From: an uncultured Lachnospiraceae bacterium
Lineage (GTDB): Bacteria > Bacillota > Clostridia > Lachnospirales > Lachnospiraceae
Assembly: GCA_902797565.1 (NCBI GenBank)
Contig: CADBTO010000214.1
Span: 1 to 19,047, forward strand
Length of the DNA: 19,047 nt
Reading direction: 5' to 3'
The translations under genes and the position numbers were made by a program. The notes under the pieces were generated by a model. It was given only the letters and a program-made list of their open reading frames with translations. It was not told the origin of the DNA and searched no databases. This document shows, piece by piece, positions 7,915-14,482 of this stretch (positions are counted from its first letter, which is position 1; the number at the start of each line of letters is the position of its first letter).

Positions 7915-8031
7915 CAAGCAAATGAGATTCTAGTAAAATTGATTCAAGCAAATTTTTCAAGCAAATTTGATACAAGAAAATTGATCTAAGCAAAATTGAT
8001 TCAAGCAAATTCCATACAAGCCTATATTTTA
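7915..8031. repeat. Eight imperfect ~15-bp tandem repeats forming the proB leader
   Basis: On the plus strand, units resembling CAAGCAAATTTGATT begin at 7915, 7930, 7945, 7958, 7973, 7986, 8002 and 8017, with lengths 15, 15, 13, 15, 13, 16, 15 and 15. The block is strongly A+T-rich. Two junctions (7940-7949 and 7997-8006) contain TTGATTCAA, a short palindrome. On the minus strand the array spans nearly the whole distance between the proB promoter and its ribosome site, so it would be transcribed as the 5' leader. No function is known to me for such an array. Confidence 0.85.
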
Positions 8032-8055
8032 GTATATGAGGATGGCAGTTGTCAA
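8026..8055 (-). promoter_or_regulatory. Likely promoter of the proB operon
   Basis: On the minus strand a consensus TTGACA (8055-8050) is followed after 18 bases by TAAAAT (8031-8026). Transcription would begin near 8019 and run through the 15-bp repeat array before the proB ribosome site (about 7898-7905). It is the first good promoter upstream of the proB-to-zapA gene group. No T-box features or tRNA-like pairing signals were noticed. Confidence 0.6.
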
Positions 8056-8306
8056 GTGTTGTTGTCAGAGACTCTGGATCTGCTGATCCGCTTTTCAAAG
8101 CGGAACATTCCGTCCGGGAACTGTTCGTCGATCTTCTGCGTGCTCTCTGGATCATTCGGGTCTGGATGGTGGCTCCAGATTTCCACTTCCGGATACATCT
8201 GTTCGACCGCACGCCATGCGGCATAGCCAATGACTTTGCTATGCACTTGTCCAGTGGCTGAGGTTGGTGTCCATCTGATCCGGATCAGGCGGCGCTTGAC
8301 GCAGAC
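8052..8306 (-). other. Protein-like open frame without clear start; possible gene remnant
   Basis: After an in-frame TAG (8309-8307) the minus-strand frame is open to a TGA at 8052. From about 8246 it reads like real protein: AAWRAVEQMYPEVEIW, then SHHPDPNDPES and KIDEQFPDGMFRFEKR, with balanced acidic, basic and aromatic residues unlike the neighbouring shadow frames. There is no ATG near the beginning; GTG (8246) and CTG (8288) are the only candidates and neither has a ribosome site. The frame runs back into the apbE promoter on the other strand. I do not recognise the family. It may be the 3' remainder of a decayed gene, a small protein with an unusual start, or chance. Confidence 0.25.
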
Positions 8307-8324
8307 CTATTGTATCGGTATAAT
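8296..8324 (+). promoter_or_regulatory. Near-consensus sigma-70 promoter of apbE
   Basis: TTGACG (8296-8301), a 17-base spacer and a perfect TATAAT (8319-8324) lie about 60 bp upstream of apbE. Predicted initiation is near 8331. No operator palindrome is obvious downstream, and the boxes are close enough to consensus to suggest steady expression. Confidence 0.8.
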
Positions 8325-8385
8325 ATACCATTGTTTGTATCGTTCGAGCCGGGGGTGGCAAACCATTAAGAAAGGGGAAATGTGA

Positions 8386-9450
8386 ATGAAGCGCATGAGA
8401 ACGTTTTTTGGGAAGAATCGTCTGGCTGTCTTTGCCTTGTGCACCATCTGTTTTGCAGCCAGCTGCCTGGCCGCAGGTTGTTCTGCTGTGCAGCAGGGTC
8501 CGGGCGCAGAAGAATCCTATTCTAAAAGCGGAATGTACTTTGATACGGTCATTACCATTAAGCTCTATGGCAGTAAAGCAGAAACATCTGCCTGGTTCGA
8601 CGGCTGCTTCACTCTCGCAGATGAATATGAAAAAAAGCTTTCTAATCAAATCGAGGATTCAGAAATTTCAAAAGTGAACCACGCTGGCGGGAAGTATGTC
8701 GAAATTTCAGAGGATACCGCGGAAATACTCAAAACTGCGTGTTCCTATTGCAAAGATACAAAGGGCTGCTTTGATATTACAGTAGGTGGGCTGGAAAGAC
8801 TCTGGAATTTTCAGGCGAAAAACCCTGCTGTACCAAAGCAGGAAGATATTGATGCAGAGCTGGAAAAGGTTCATTATCAGCAGATCCGGCTCAGGGAAAC
8901 AGACGGGAAATTCTTCGCGGCAGCAAAGAATGGCAGCGAGATCGACCTTGGCGGCATTGCCAAGGGATTCATTGCGGATAAGATGAAGGCGTATCTTCTG
9001 GCGCAGGGAGCGCGCAGTGGGATCATTAACCTGGGGGGGAATGTGCTTCTGATTGGTTCAAAACCGGGAGGTGCGCCATATAAGGTCGGGATACAGAAGC
9101 CGTTTGATGATCTTGGAAATCCTGCGTTTTTTGTCAAGGAAACCGGTGATGGAGGGAAAGGTTCGATTGTTACCAGTGGAACCTATCAGCGCTATTTTGA
9201 AGCAGATGGCAGGCGCTACCATCATATTCTGGACACAAAGACCGGATATCCGGTGGATAACGGGCTTTCCAGTGTGACAATTTTTTCGGAGCGCTCTATA
9301 GATGGGGATGCCCTTTCCACGGCGGTGTTTTGCCTGGGTGAAACAGACGGGATGGCGTATGTGGAAAAACTCGATGGCGTGGAAGCGGTCTTTATTCGGG
9401 AGGACGGCAGTATCCGGGGGACATCTGGTGCCGTGTACGAACTGGAATAG
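8386..9450 (+). CDS. apbE: FAD:protein FMN transferase ApbE (lipoprotein)
   Basis: ApbE splits FAD and attaches FMN by a phosphoester bond to a Thr or Ser of target proteins on the outer face of the membrane. Expected targets here are RnfG and RnfD, encoded ~3-7 kb away. The protein (354 aa) has a lipoprotein signal with lipobox LAAGC (Cys32). Core motifs: EIDLGGIAKGFIADK (185-199), INLGGNVLLIG (214-224), TSGTYQRYF (263-271), HHILDTKTGYP (279-289) and DALSTAVFCLG (308-318). The usual DP in the HxxDPxTG motif is DT here, a change I believe is tolerated. AAAGGGGA sits about seven bases before ATG 8386. It is a single gene between its own promoter and a terminator. Confidence 0.96.
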   Translation: MKRMRTFFGKNRLAVFALCTICFAASCLAAGCSAVQQGPGAEESYSKSGMYFDTVITIKLYGSKAETSAWFDGCFTLADEYEKKLSNQIEDSEISKVNHAGGKYVEISEDTAEILKTACSYCKDTKGCFDITVGGLERLWNFQAKNPAVPKQEDIDAELEKVHYQQIRLRETDGKFFAAAKNGSEIDLGGIAKGFIADKMKAYLLAQGARSGIINLGGNVLLIGSKPGGAPYKVGIQKPFDDLGNPAFFVKETGDGGKGSIVTSGTYQRYFEADGRRYHHILDTKTGYPVDNGLSSVTIFSERSIDGDALSTAVFCLGETDGMAYVEKLDGVEAVFIREDGSIRGTSGAVYELE

Positions 9451-9489
9451 GGAATCAGGCAGGGAGCGATACGGCCTGTCAAAGAAAAA

Positions 9490-9510
9490 GGGGAGCCATC
9501 CGGCTCCCTT
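9490..9510. terminator. Bidirectional terminator between apbE and the convergent exported-protein gene
   Basis: GGGAGCC (9491-9497), loop ATCC, GGCTCCC (9502-9508). On the minus strand the stem is followed by CTTTTTC, a good U-run ending the 9538-10065 gene. On the plus strand the tail is the weaker TTAAAATT, ending apbE. The hairpin sits in the 87-bp gap between the two converging genes. Confidence 0.85.
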
Positions 9511-9537
9511 AAAATTCGATATCGTGAAGTTATATCA

Positions 9538-10065
9538 TTATTTGTCTTTTGAAGTTGTCTTTTCTGTTTTGATGAAGTCAGAGAAAGAAATCACGCGCAG
9601 TTTCGTTTTTGTGCCGGATTCCCGCTCCGAGAACCAAATGATGCCGTCGCCGAAGCACACGCCCTGATCCCTGCAGAACATCTCTTTGCAGGTTTCTTTT
9701 TTTAGTGCCTTAAGGAATTTTTTCCTGACAGTCCCGCTTTTTGCATAGCGGATGAACGCTTTTTTGTTCTGGATCTTTTCTTTGCCAACCAGAACCGGAT
9801 AGTCGATCTGTTTGGAAAGGGCTTTCCAGTCTGAAGCCAGAAAATTATCCTTCACGGACTGTGCAAAGGCTTCCACTTCGCTTGCGCTTTGGCTGACTGC
9901 TACAGAATAATAATCTTCCTTCGTTTTTGTTGTTTTTTGTGTTTGTGTCTTTGCAGAACCTGCGGCAAGGGCACTTCCGCTGCCTCCCGCCAGCAGTATG
10001 GATGCTGCCAGAGCCAGTCCCAAAGCTCCAGTGGCAATCGTTTTCTTCAAATTTTGTGCTGCCAT
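9538..10065 (-). CDS. Exported protein of unknown function, possibly NTF2-like
   Basis: A 175-residue protein with a clear Sec signal peptide: basic start, hydrophobic core (about 12-27) and likely cleavage after ALA or ALAA near residue 34-35. After a short Thr/Lys/Gln linker the mature domain has a helix with VEAFAQSVKDNFLASDWKAL, then a QIDYPVLV segment with KIQNKKAFIRYA, and ends in beta-strand-like stretches (CFGDGIIWFSE, KLRVISFSDF). This helix-then-strand order and the 'DW..L...I.YP' pattern recall NTF2-like secreted domains, but this is only a fold-level guess. Two cysteines (ETCKEMFC) and a third at CFGD could form a disulfide outside the cell. AAGGAGAT six bases before the ATG sets the start. 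It is monocistronic, with its own terminator. Confidence 0.75.
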   Translation of the reverse strand: MAAQNLKKTIATGALGLALAASILLAGGSGSALAAGSAKTQTQKTTKTKEDYYSVAVSQSASEVEAFAQSVKDNFLASDWKALSKQIDYPVLVGKEKIQNKKAFIRYAKSGTVRKKFLKALKKETCKEMFCRDQGVCFGDGIIWFSERESGTKTKLRVISFSDFIKTEKTTSKDK

Positions 10066-10191
10066 GACATATCTCCTTTCATTTCACAGCGATCATATTG
10101 TGTCAGTCTACCAGTGATCGAGTACGATGATACATGGCATGGTTTTGCCAGCCAGGTGCGTCTTCCCGAAGACCCTGTGTAGCAAGGTTAA

Positions 10192-10220
10192 AGTATAGCA
10201 TCTGGGCAGTCTGGTTTCTA
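10192..10220 (-). promoter_or_regulatory. Candidate extended -10 promoter for the minus-strand exported protein
   Basis: On the minus strand TAGAAA (10220-10215), 17 bases, then TATACT (10197-10192), preceded by TGC, the TGn extension of the -10 box. The leader would be about 120 nt. The -35 box matches four of six consensus bases, so this is a moderate prediction. Confidence 0.4.
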
Positions 10221-10281
10221 TGGTCAATTTATGTAAAGAATAATTGTTCTGAAAAAAATACAATCTTTTCGTGTTTTGCGC

Positions 10282-10310
10282 TTGACTTCTCAAACAAAAA
10301 GCTGTATCTA
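10282..10310 (+). promoter_or_regulatory. Weak candidate promoter for the Ig-like domain protein
   Basis: TTGACT (10282-10287), 17 bases, then TATCTA (10305-10310), about 58 bp before the start codon. The -35 box is good but the -10 box lacks the usual AT at its end. It is the best candidate seen in the 300-bp gap. Confidence 0.35.
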
Positions 10311-10367
10311 TTGAACCATCCTTTTCAGTTGACCTGCCCCCCAGGGAGCCACCGGAAAGGAAGTTCT

Positions 10368-11465
10368 ATGATACAGCAATATGAGAAACAGTCAATTCAT
10401 TTTTTACTTACAGCTGCGGCTGTCTGCCTGGTTTTGGGCGTTTTTTTCCTGTTGTACCCAGTGTTTGCTCCGGTTCAGGTTCTGGCGGCTTCGTCGGAGC
10501 CAGCGGATTTTGTGTGGAAGGAGGGGATACCGAGCGATGAATATGGTCCGATGCTTGTGGTAGAAGTAGGACAGAAGTTTTATTTGGGTGACCTGGCCAG
10601 AGTCAAGGATCCGGATCTGGAGGTTGGCGATGGGTTCCAGCCGCTGCGGGGATCCAGGTTCAAGTTCCAGTATTCGAGTTCGGATTCCAAAATTGCTTCC
10701 CTCTCCAGGTCTGCCGGGATCCTGAGCACAAAGAAAGTTGGGAAGTGCACGCTGAATCTGTCCTATGGCAGCTCATCTCTCGTAGCAAATCTGACCGTTG
10801 TGGCAAAGGATGAAAACGGCAGCGCAAAACAGGAGAATAAACTGCTGCTTTCGAGGATCAAGGCGCTGACGAGCGGCTATACGGGAAAGATCACGACATC
10901 CAAATGCTATACCTTTGAAAACCGCCGTGCAAGCGCGGATACCCTGCAGGGTGATCTGGGCAAAGCATCCATCTCGCGTCTGGGTTTTTATGGGAGCCGT
11001 CTGGTTATCCCGACTGCCGGTGCTTTGGATTCCATGCTCGCAAATCTGGATATTTATGAGCAGACAAGCGATCCCTTCCATCTGTGCCAGGCCGGGCAAA
11101 AGCTTACAGAGGCAGCGTCTGCGAAGGGGACGGCCGGGGATGCGAAGTTTACGGTCAGCCTGAAGAAATCAATGTCAAAAGCGCAGCTGTTTGCGCTTCT
11201 TGCAGCGGATTGGAAACAGGGGGACTGGCGGACAGAAAAACTTACTGCCAAAAAGACGGTAGAACGGGCTGGCACGCTCATTGATGAGACAGCCGGGAAC
11301 AAGGAAACAGGCTTTTGCATCCGGTTTTCTTCCGGAAAGAAGAATCTGGAGGCACGGTTTGTAAAGGATGGCGTGACGCTTGAAGAAGGGCATCGGTACA
11401 GGCTGAAGGATGCCTGGGGAAAGGGCGTGACCTTTGTGCCGAAGGCGAAAAAGAAAGGGAAGTAA
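10368..11465 (+). CDS. Exported protein with a bacterial Ig-like (BIG2-type) domain, function unknown
   Basis: A 365-residue protein with an N-terminal hydrophobic segment (about 11-34) and a probable signal-peptidase site at VLAAS (38-42); if uncleaved it would be membrane-anchored. Residues ~60-147 look like a BIG2-type beta sandwich: a strand start LVVEVGQKFYL, the signature YSSSDSKIASLSRSAGILSTKK, then VGKCTLNLSY and VANLTVVA. The remaining ~215 residues match nothing I recognise; they contain short strand-like segments and a Lys-rich tail (KAKKKGK). No LPxTG anchor, repeats or catalytic motif is visible. GGAAAGGAAG before ATG 10368 sets the start; an in-frame upstream extension has no ribosome site. 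It converges on rnfB and is divergent from another exported-protein gene. Surface binding is a guess. Confidence 0.75.
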   Translation: MIQQYEKQSIHFLLTAAAVCLVLGVFFLLYPVFAPVQVLAASSEPADFVWKEGIPSDEYGPMLVVEVGQKFYLGDLARVKDPDLEVGDGFQPLRGSRFKFQYSSSDSKIASLSRSAGILSTKKVGKCTLNLSYGSSSLVANLTVVAKDENGSAKQENKLLLSRIKALTSGYTGKITTSKCYTFENRRASADTLQGDLGKASISRLGFYGSRLVIPTAGALDSMLANLDIYEQTSDPFHLCQAGQKLTEAASAKGTAGDAKFTVSLKKSMSKAQLFALLAADWKQGDWRTEKLTAKKTVERAGTLIDETAGNKETGFCIRFSSGKKNLEARFVKDGVTLEEGHRYRLKDAWGKGVTFVPKAKKKGK

Positions 11466-11514
11466 TCGGGCAGAGGGGGATGTAAATCCCATACACAGTC
11501 CGTGCGATAGAAAA

Positions 11515-11548
11515 GAGACAGAAGGCAGCATCTGCTGCCCTCTGTCTC
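11515..11548. terminator. Long hairpin terminator between the Ig-like protein gene and the rnf operon
   Basis: GAGACAGA (11515-11522) pairs with TCTGTCTC (11541-11548) and GGCAGC (11524-11529) with GCTGCC (11534-11539), leaving one A/C mismatch and a four-base loop. On the minus strand the stem is followed by TTTTCTAT, the expected U-run ending the rnf transcript about 35 bp after rnfB. The plus-strand side is less U-rich but could also stop the convergent gene. Confidence 0.85.
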
Positions 11549-11582
11549 CCGGATTTTGAATATTTTGATGTGCCAGTCAAAG

Positions 11583-12413
11583 TTATGCAGGCTTTTTCTT
11601 CGGAGCACCCGGCTTGCGAAGGATCGTGATGACCTTCTTCGGGCACTTCTGTGCACAGATGCTGCAGCCAATACATTTGTCCTGATCGATGTGGGCGATG
11701 CCATCTACGACATGGACTGCGTCTTTCGGGCAGTTCTTCTCGCAGAGGCCGCAACCGATGCAGCCAACCGCACAAGCGTCGATGACTGCCTTGCCCCGGT
11801 CTTTGTTGCGGCAGGAAACGACTTCCTTCGCCTCATACGGGATGAGCTCGATCAGACCCTTCGGGCAGGCGTCTACGCACTTGCCGCAGGCCTTGCAGGC
11901 TTCTTTGTCCACAACGGCGATGCCATTTACGACGTGGATTGCGTCGAACGGGCAGGCTTTCACACAGGAGCCATACCCCATACAGCCGTAGCTGCATGCT
12001 TTCGGGCCGCTTCCGGGTACGAACATCATCGCGCCGCAGTCTTCAACACCGGTATAGTTGTAGTTCTGTTTTGCTTTTTCGCAGTCGCCGATGCAGCGGA
12101 CATATGCCATCATCCGGACAGCATCCCCAGCATCCACGCCCATAATCGCACCAATTTTTGCTGCAACCGGTGCGCCGCCGACCGGGCACTGGTTGACAGG
12201 AGCCTCTCCTTTGGCAATTGCTGCCGCCAGTCCGGAACAGCCTGGATAGCCGCAGCCGCCGCAGTTATTTCCGGGAAGCTCTCCCAGCACGGCTTCTTCT
12301 TTCGGATCCACTTCTACTTTGAACGCTTCGGACGCAAAGCAGAGGAGAAATCCGATCAGGCAGCCAATGACACCAATGATGATCATGGCTGTCACAATAC
12401 CTTGAACACTCAT
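11583..12413 (-). CDS. rnfB: Rnf complex electron-transfer subunit RnfB (polyferredoxin)
   Basis: RnfB is the cytoplasmic-facing iron-sulfur subunit that accepts electrons from reduced ferredoxin and passes them into the membrane part of Rnf. The 276-residue protein has an N-terminal membrane helix (about 5-26), then the four-Cys domain NNCGGCGYPGC...NQCPVGG (C51, C54, C59, C76), which holds one [4Fe-4S]. Four further ferredoxin-type Cys clusters follow: CSYGCMGYGSCVKACP, CKACGKCVDACP, CAVGCIGCGLCEKNCP and CIGCSICAQKCP. This cluster-rich layout is the clostridial type and exceeds the two ferredoxin motifs of E. coli RsxB. A basic tail (KPGAPKKKPA) ends it. ATG 12413 has AAAGGAGAT upstream; a 20-codon upstream extension was not used. 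It is last in the operon, as usual. Confidence 0.97.
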   Translation of the reverse strand: MSVQGIVTAMIIIGVIGCLIGFLLCFASEAFKVEVDPKEEAVLGELPGNNCGGCGYPGCSGLAAAIAKGEAPVNQCPVGGAPVAAKIGAIMGVDAGDAVRMMAYVRCIGDCEKAKQNYNYTGVEDCGAMMFVPGSGPKACSYGCMGYGSCVKACPFDAIHVVNGIAVVDKEACKACGKCVDACPKGLIELIPYEAKEVVSCRNKDRGKAVIDACAVGCIGCGLCEKNCPKDAVHVVDGIAHIDQDKCIGCSICAQKCPKKVITILRKPGAPKKKPA

Positions 12414-12491
12414 GTTTATATCTCCTTTTACACTAGGTTCGACCTTCGCCCGCCTATGGCCAGGTCTCACCAAGCAGCTTACGGTCTCGCA

Positions 12492-13067
12492 CTAAATAAC
12501 CCCTGCAAAGCCCATAAAGGCGATGGACATCAACGCGGATGTGATCAGCGTCATGGCCGAGCCTTTGAAGGGGCCGGGGATGTCATTGTATTCTGTTTTT
12601 TCGCGGATGCCGGCAAGGATTACGATGGCGATCATATAGCCAACGCCGGTACCAAAGCCGCAGACCACGCTCTGGATGATGCTGTAGCCATTGGAAACGT
12701 TTTTCAGTGCCACACCCAGCACAGCGCAGTTTGTCGTGATCAGCGGAAGGAACACGCCCAGTGCTTTGTACAGAGAAGGAATGTAGCGTTTCAGGAACAT
12801 TTCCACGATCTGTACGAGTGCTGCAATGACCAGAATGAAAACGATGGTGTTCAGATAATCGAATCCCAGAGGGATCAGTACGAACTTCGAAAGCAAACTC
12901 GCCACCAGGGACGCGATTGTGATGACGAAGATCACGGCACCGCCCATACCAATGGATGTATCAATTTTCCGGGATACGCCCAGGAAAGAGCACAGCCCCA
13001 GGAACTGGGAAAGGAGGACGTTATTTACTACCGAAGCGGCAATAAAAATTAAAATCAAATTTACCAT
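12492..13067 (-). CDS. rnfA: Rnf complex membrane subunit RnfA
   Basis: RnfA is one of the two homologous six-helix subunits (with RnfE) forming the antiparallel core of Rnf, through which electrons and coupled ions cross. The 191-residue length matches the family. Typical features are the opening LILIFIAASVVNNVLLSQFLGLCSFLG with its conserved cysteine (an iron-sulfur ligand at the RnfA/RnfE interface in solved structures), and VLGVALKN and the GFGTGVGYMIAIVILAGIREK stretch. It starts three bases after rnfE stops, with AAGGAGGGA inside the end of rnfE, so the two are tightly coupled. A 78-bp gap to rnfB follows. Confidence 0.97.
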   Translation of the reverse strand: MVNLILIFIAASVVNNVLLSQFLGLCSFLGVSRKIDTSIGMGGAVIFVITIASLVASLLSKFVLIPLGFDYLNTIVFILVIAALVQIVEMFLKRYIPSLYKALGVFLPLITTNCAVLGVALKNVSNGYSIIQSVVCGFGTGVGYMIAIVILAGIREKTEYNDIPGPFKGSAMTLITSALMSIAFMGFAGVI

Positions 13068-13070
13068 GGT

Positions 13071-13829
13071 TTATTTCCCTCCTTCTCTCGCGGCAGATTT
13101 TGCCTTGATATTTTCCACAGCCTGCTTGACCTTCGGGTCATTCGATTCCTGGATGGCGCCATTGTCTGCCAGGCAGCTGTTCTGTGCCGGAGGAAGGGGC
13201 TTGCCCTTCTTTTCCGCGTTCGCACGGACCACGTTCATGATCACGACCAGCAGAGCCAGGATGAAGAATGCGCCAGGTGCCAGGACGAAGATGGAAATCG
13301 GCGTATAACCGATCTTTCCGTCCGCAGCCAGCGGAAGGATTTGGAAACCAAGGAACGCACCGCTTCCAAGGATTTCCCGGACGCCGCCGATGAACAGCAG
13401 GGACAGTGTAAAGCCCAGTCCCATGCCCAGGCCGTCAAACATCGAGGAAACGATGCCATGCTTCGACGCATAGCTTTCGGCACGCCCCAGAATGATGCAG
13501 TTTACCACGATCAGCGGGATATAGATTCCCAGCTGCTGGTAAAGGCTGTTCATAAAGCCATGCATCAGGAAGTCCACCAAAGTCACGAAAGATGCCACAA
13601 CCACAATGAATGCCGGCATACGCACGCGATCCGGGATGACTTTCCGGAGCAGGGAAATAATGATATTGGAGAGGGTCAGCACCACCGTAGAGGACAGGCC
13701 CATGCCGATGCCATTGATTGCAGAAGTGGTCACGGCAAGGGTCGGGCAGATCCCCAAAAGCTGTATGAATACGGGATTTTCTTTGACGATCCCGTTATAC
13801 AGGCGTTCTGTAGCAGAATCTGGTGTCAT
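13071..13829 (-). CDS. rnfE: Rnf complex membrane subunit RnfE with hydrophilic C-terminal tail
   Basis: RnfE is the partner of RnfA in the ion-translocating membrane core. Landmarks: KENPVFIQLLGICPTLAVTTSAINGIGMGL, with the conserved CPTLAVT cysteine, PLIVVNCIILGRAESYASK, and GLGMGLGFTLSLLFIGGVREILGSG. The first ~200 residues hold six membrane helices. The last ~50 (from about RANAEKKG) are charged and without membrane segments, making this 252-residue protein a little longer than E. coli RsxE (231). AAGGAGG lies about 11 bases before the ATG. It follows rnfG after 20 bp. Confidence 0.97.
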   Translation of the reverse strand: MTPDSATERLYNGIVKENPVFIQLLGICPTLAVTTSAINGIGMGLSSTVVLTLSNIIISLLRKVIPDRVRMPAFIVVVASFVTLVDFLMHGFMNSLYQQLGIYIPLIVVNCIILGRAESYASKHGIVSSMFDGLGMGLGFTLSLLFIGGVREILGSGAFLGFQILPLAADGKIGYTPISIFVLAPGAFFILALLVVIMNVVRANAEKKGKPLPPAQNSCLADNGAIQESNDPKVKQAVENIKAKSAAREGGK

Positions 13830-13849
13830 TTTGCAAGATACCTCCTTCT

Positions 13850-14482
13850 TTATTGGTTTTCAGCCAGGTCACTGCTGAAGTAACTCATTGCTGCGTCCAC
13901 AGAGTTTGTGGTTGCGCGGGAGGTGATGGTTGCGCCGGAGATTGCTTCGATCTCCTCTTCACCTGCGTCACCCTTTGTTACTTCATAGCTTCCTACCGGG
14001 ATATCGTTGAACTGGTCTTTGTAGTCGTCTTCCAGTGCCTTCATGCCAAGCCCCGGGGTTTCATTGATGGTCGTGATGGAATAGCCGTTCACGTTCCCTT
14101 CGATGGTAATCCCGATGGACATGGTGAGGTCTCCGCCATATCCTGCATGGCTGGTCGTTGTGATGACATAGCCCAGGACTTTTCCGTCGGAACTTTCTGC
14201 TGTAGAGACATTGTCAATATCAACATCTGTGAAGTCCACGGTCGGATCTTCTGTTTTTACGTCGTGGATTTCTTCGGAAACAGCTTCGGAATCAAAGTCT
14301 TCTACATCTTTGAATGATTCCGCGTCCGGGAAAACCTCTTCATAGGCGGCCTGGACAGCAGCCTGGTTTGCCGCTTCGATATTGCTTTTTGTCAGTTCAT
14401 AAACGAAGCCGAGTGCCAGACCGGAAACGAGCGTGATGATTGTAAGGATCATCGCGTCTTTCAAAATGCTACCTTTTTCCAT
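13850..14482 (-). CDS. rnfG: Rnf complex subunit RnfG (covalent FMN carrier)
   Basis: RnfG is anchored by one N-terminal helix (about 10-30) and places an FMN-binding domain outside the membrane. Within it HAGYGGDLTMSIGI and ETPGLGMKALED are family landmarks. The flavinylation site is ISGATITS, with Thr185 the expected FMN-bearing residue. The usual motif is Dxx(S/T)GAT; here the position six before the Thr is Glu179, not Asp. The region 50-95 is unusually acidic (many D and E). ATG 14482 overlaps the rnfD stop (TGATG), so the two are translationally coupled. ApbE, which would load the FMN, is encoded ~4.4 kb away on the other strand. Confidence 0.96.
   Translation of the reverse strand: MEKGSILKDAMILTIITLVSGLALGFVYELTKSNIEAANQAAVQAAYEEVFPDAESFKDVEDFDSEAVSEEIHDVKTEDPTVDFTDVDIDNVSTAESSDGKVLGYVITTTSHAGYGGDLTMSIGITIEGNVNGYSITTINETPGLGMKALEDDYKDQFNDIPVGSYEVTKGDAGEEEIEAISGATITSRATTNSVDAAMSYFSSDLAENQ

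Larger units (their letters stand above)
10066..10367. other. Divergent intergenic region between two exported-protein genes
   Basis: No gene is supported in these 302 bases. The stretch holds the ribosome sites of both flanking genes, one candidate promoter for each direction, and an inverted repeat CGATCA (10090-10095) / TGATCG (10115-10120) with a 19-base spacer. That repeat would lie in the leader of the minus-strand gene. The divergent layout makes shared control of the two genes possible. Confidence 0.5.

Noticed and set aside
10160..10175. Short inverted repeat GTCTTC-CC-GAAGAC as a terminator or operator
   Set aside because: The loop would be only two bases, there is no T-run, and the stem is short enough to be chance.
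11556..13052. Long plus-strand frame of 498 codons
   Set aside because: It is antisense to rnfB and rnfA, which have intact motifs and ribosome sites. Its composition (Asp/His/Cys-rich runs) is typical of a shadow frame and it has no ribosome site.
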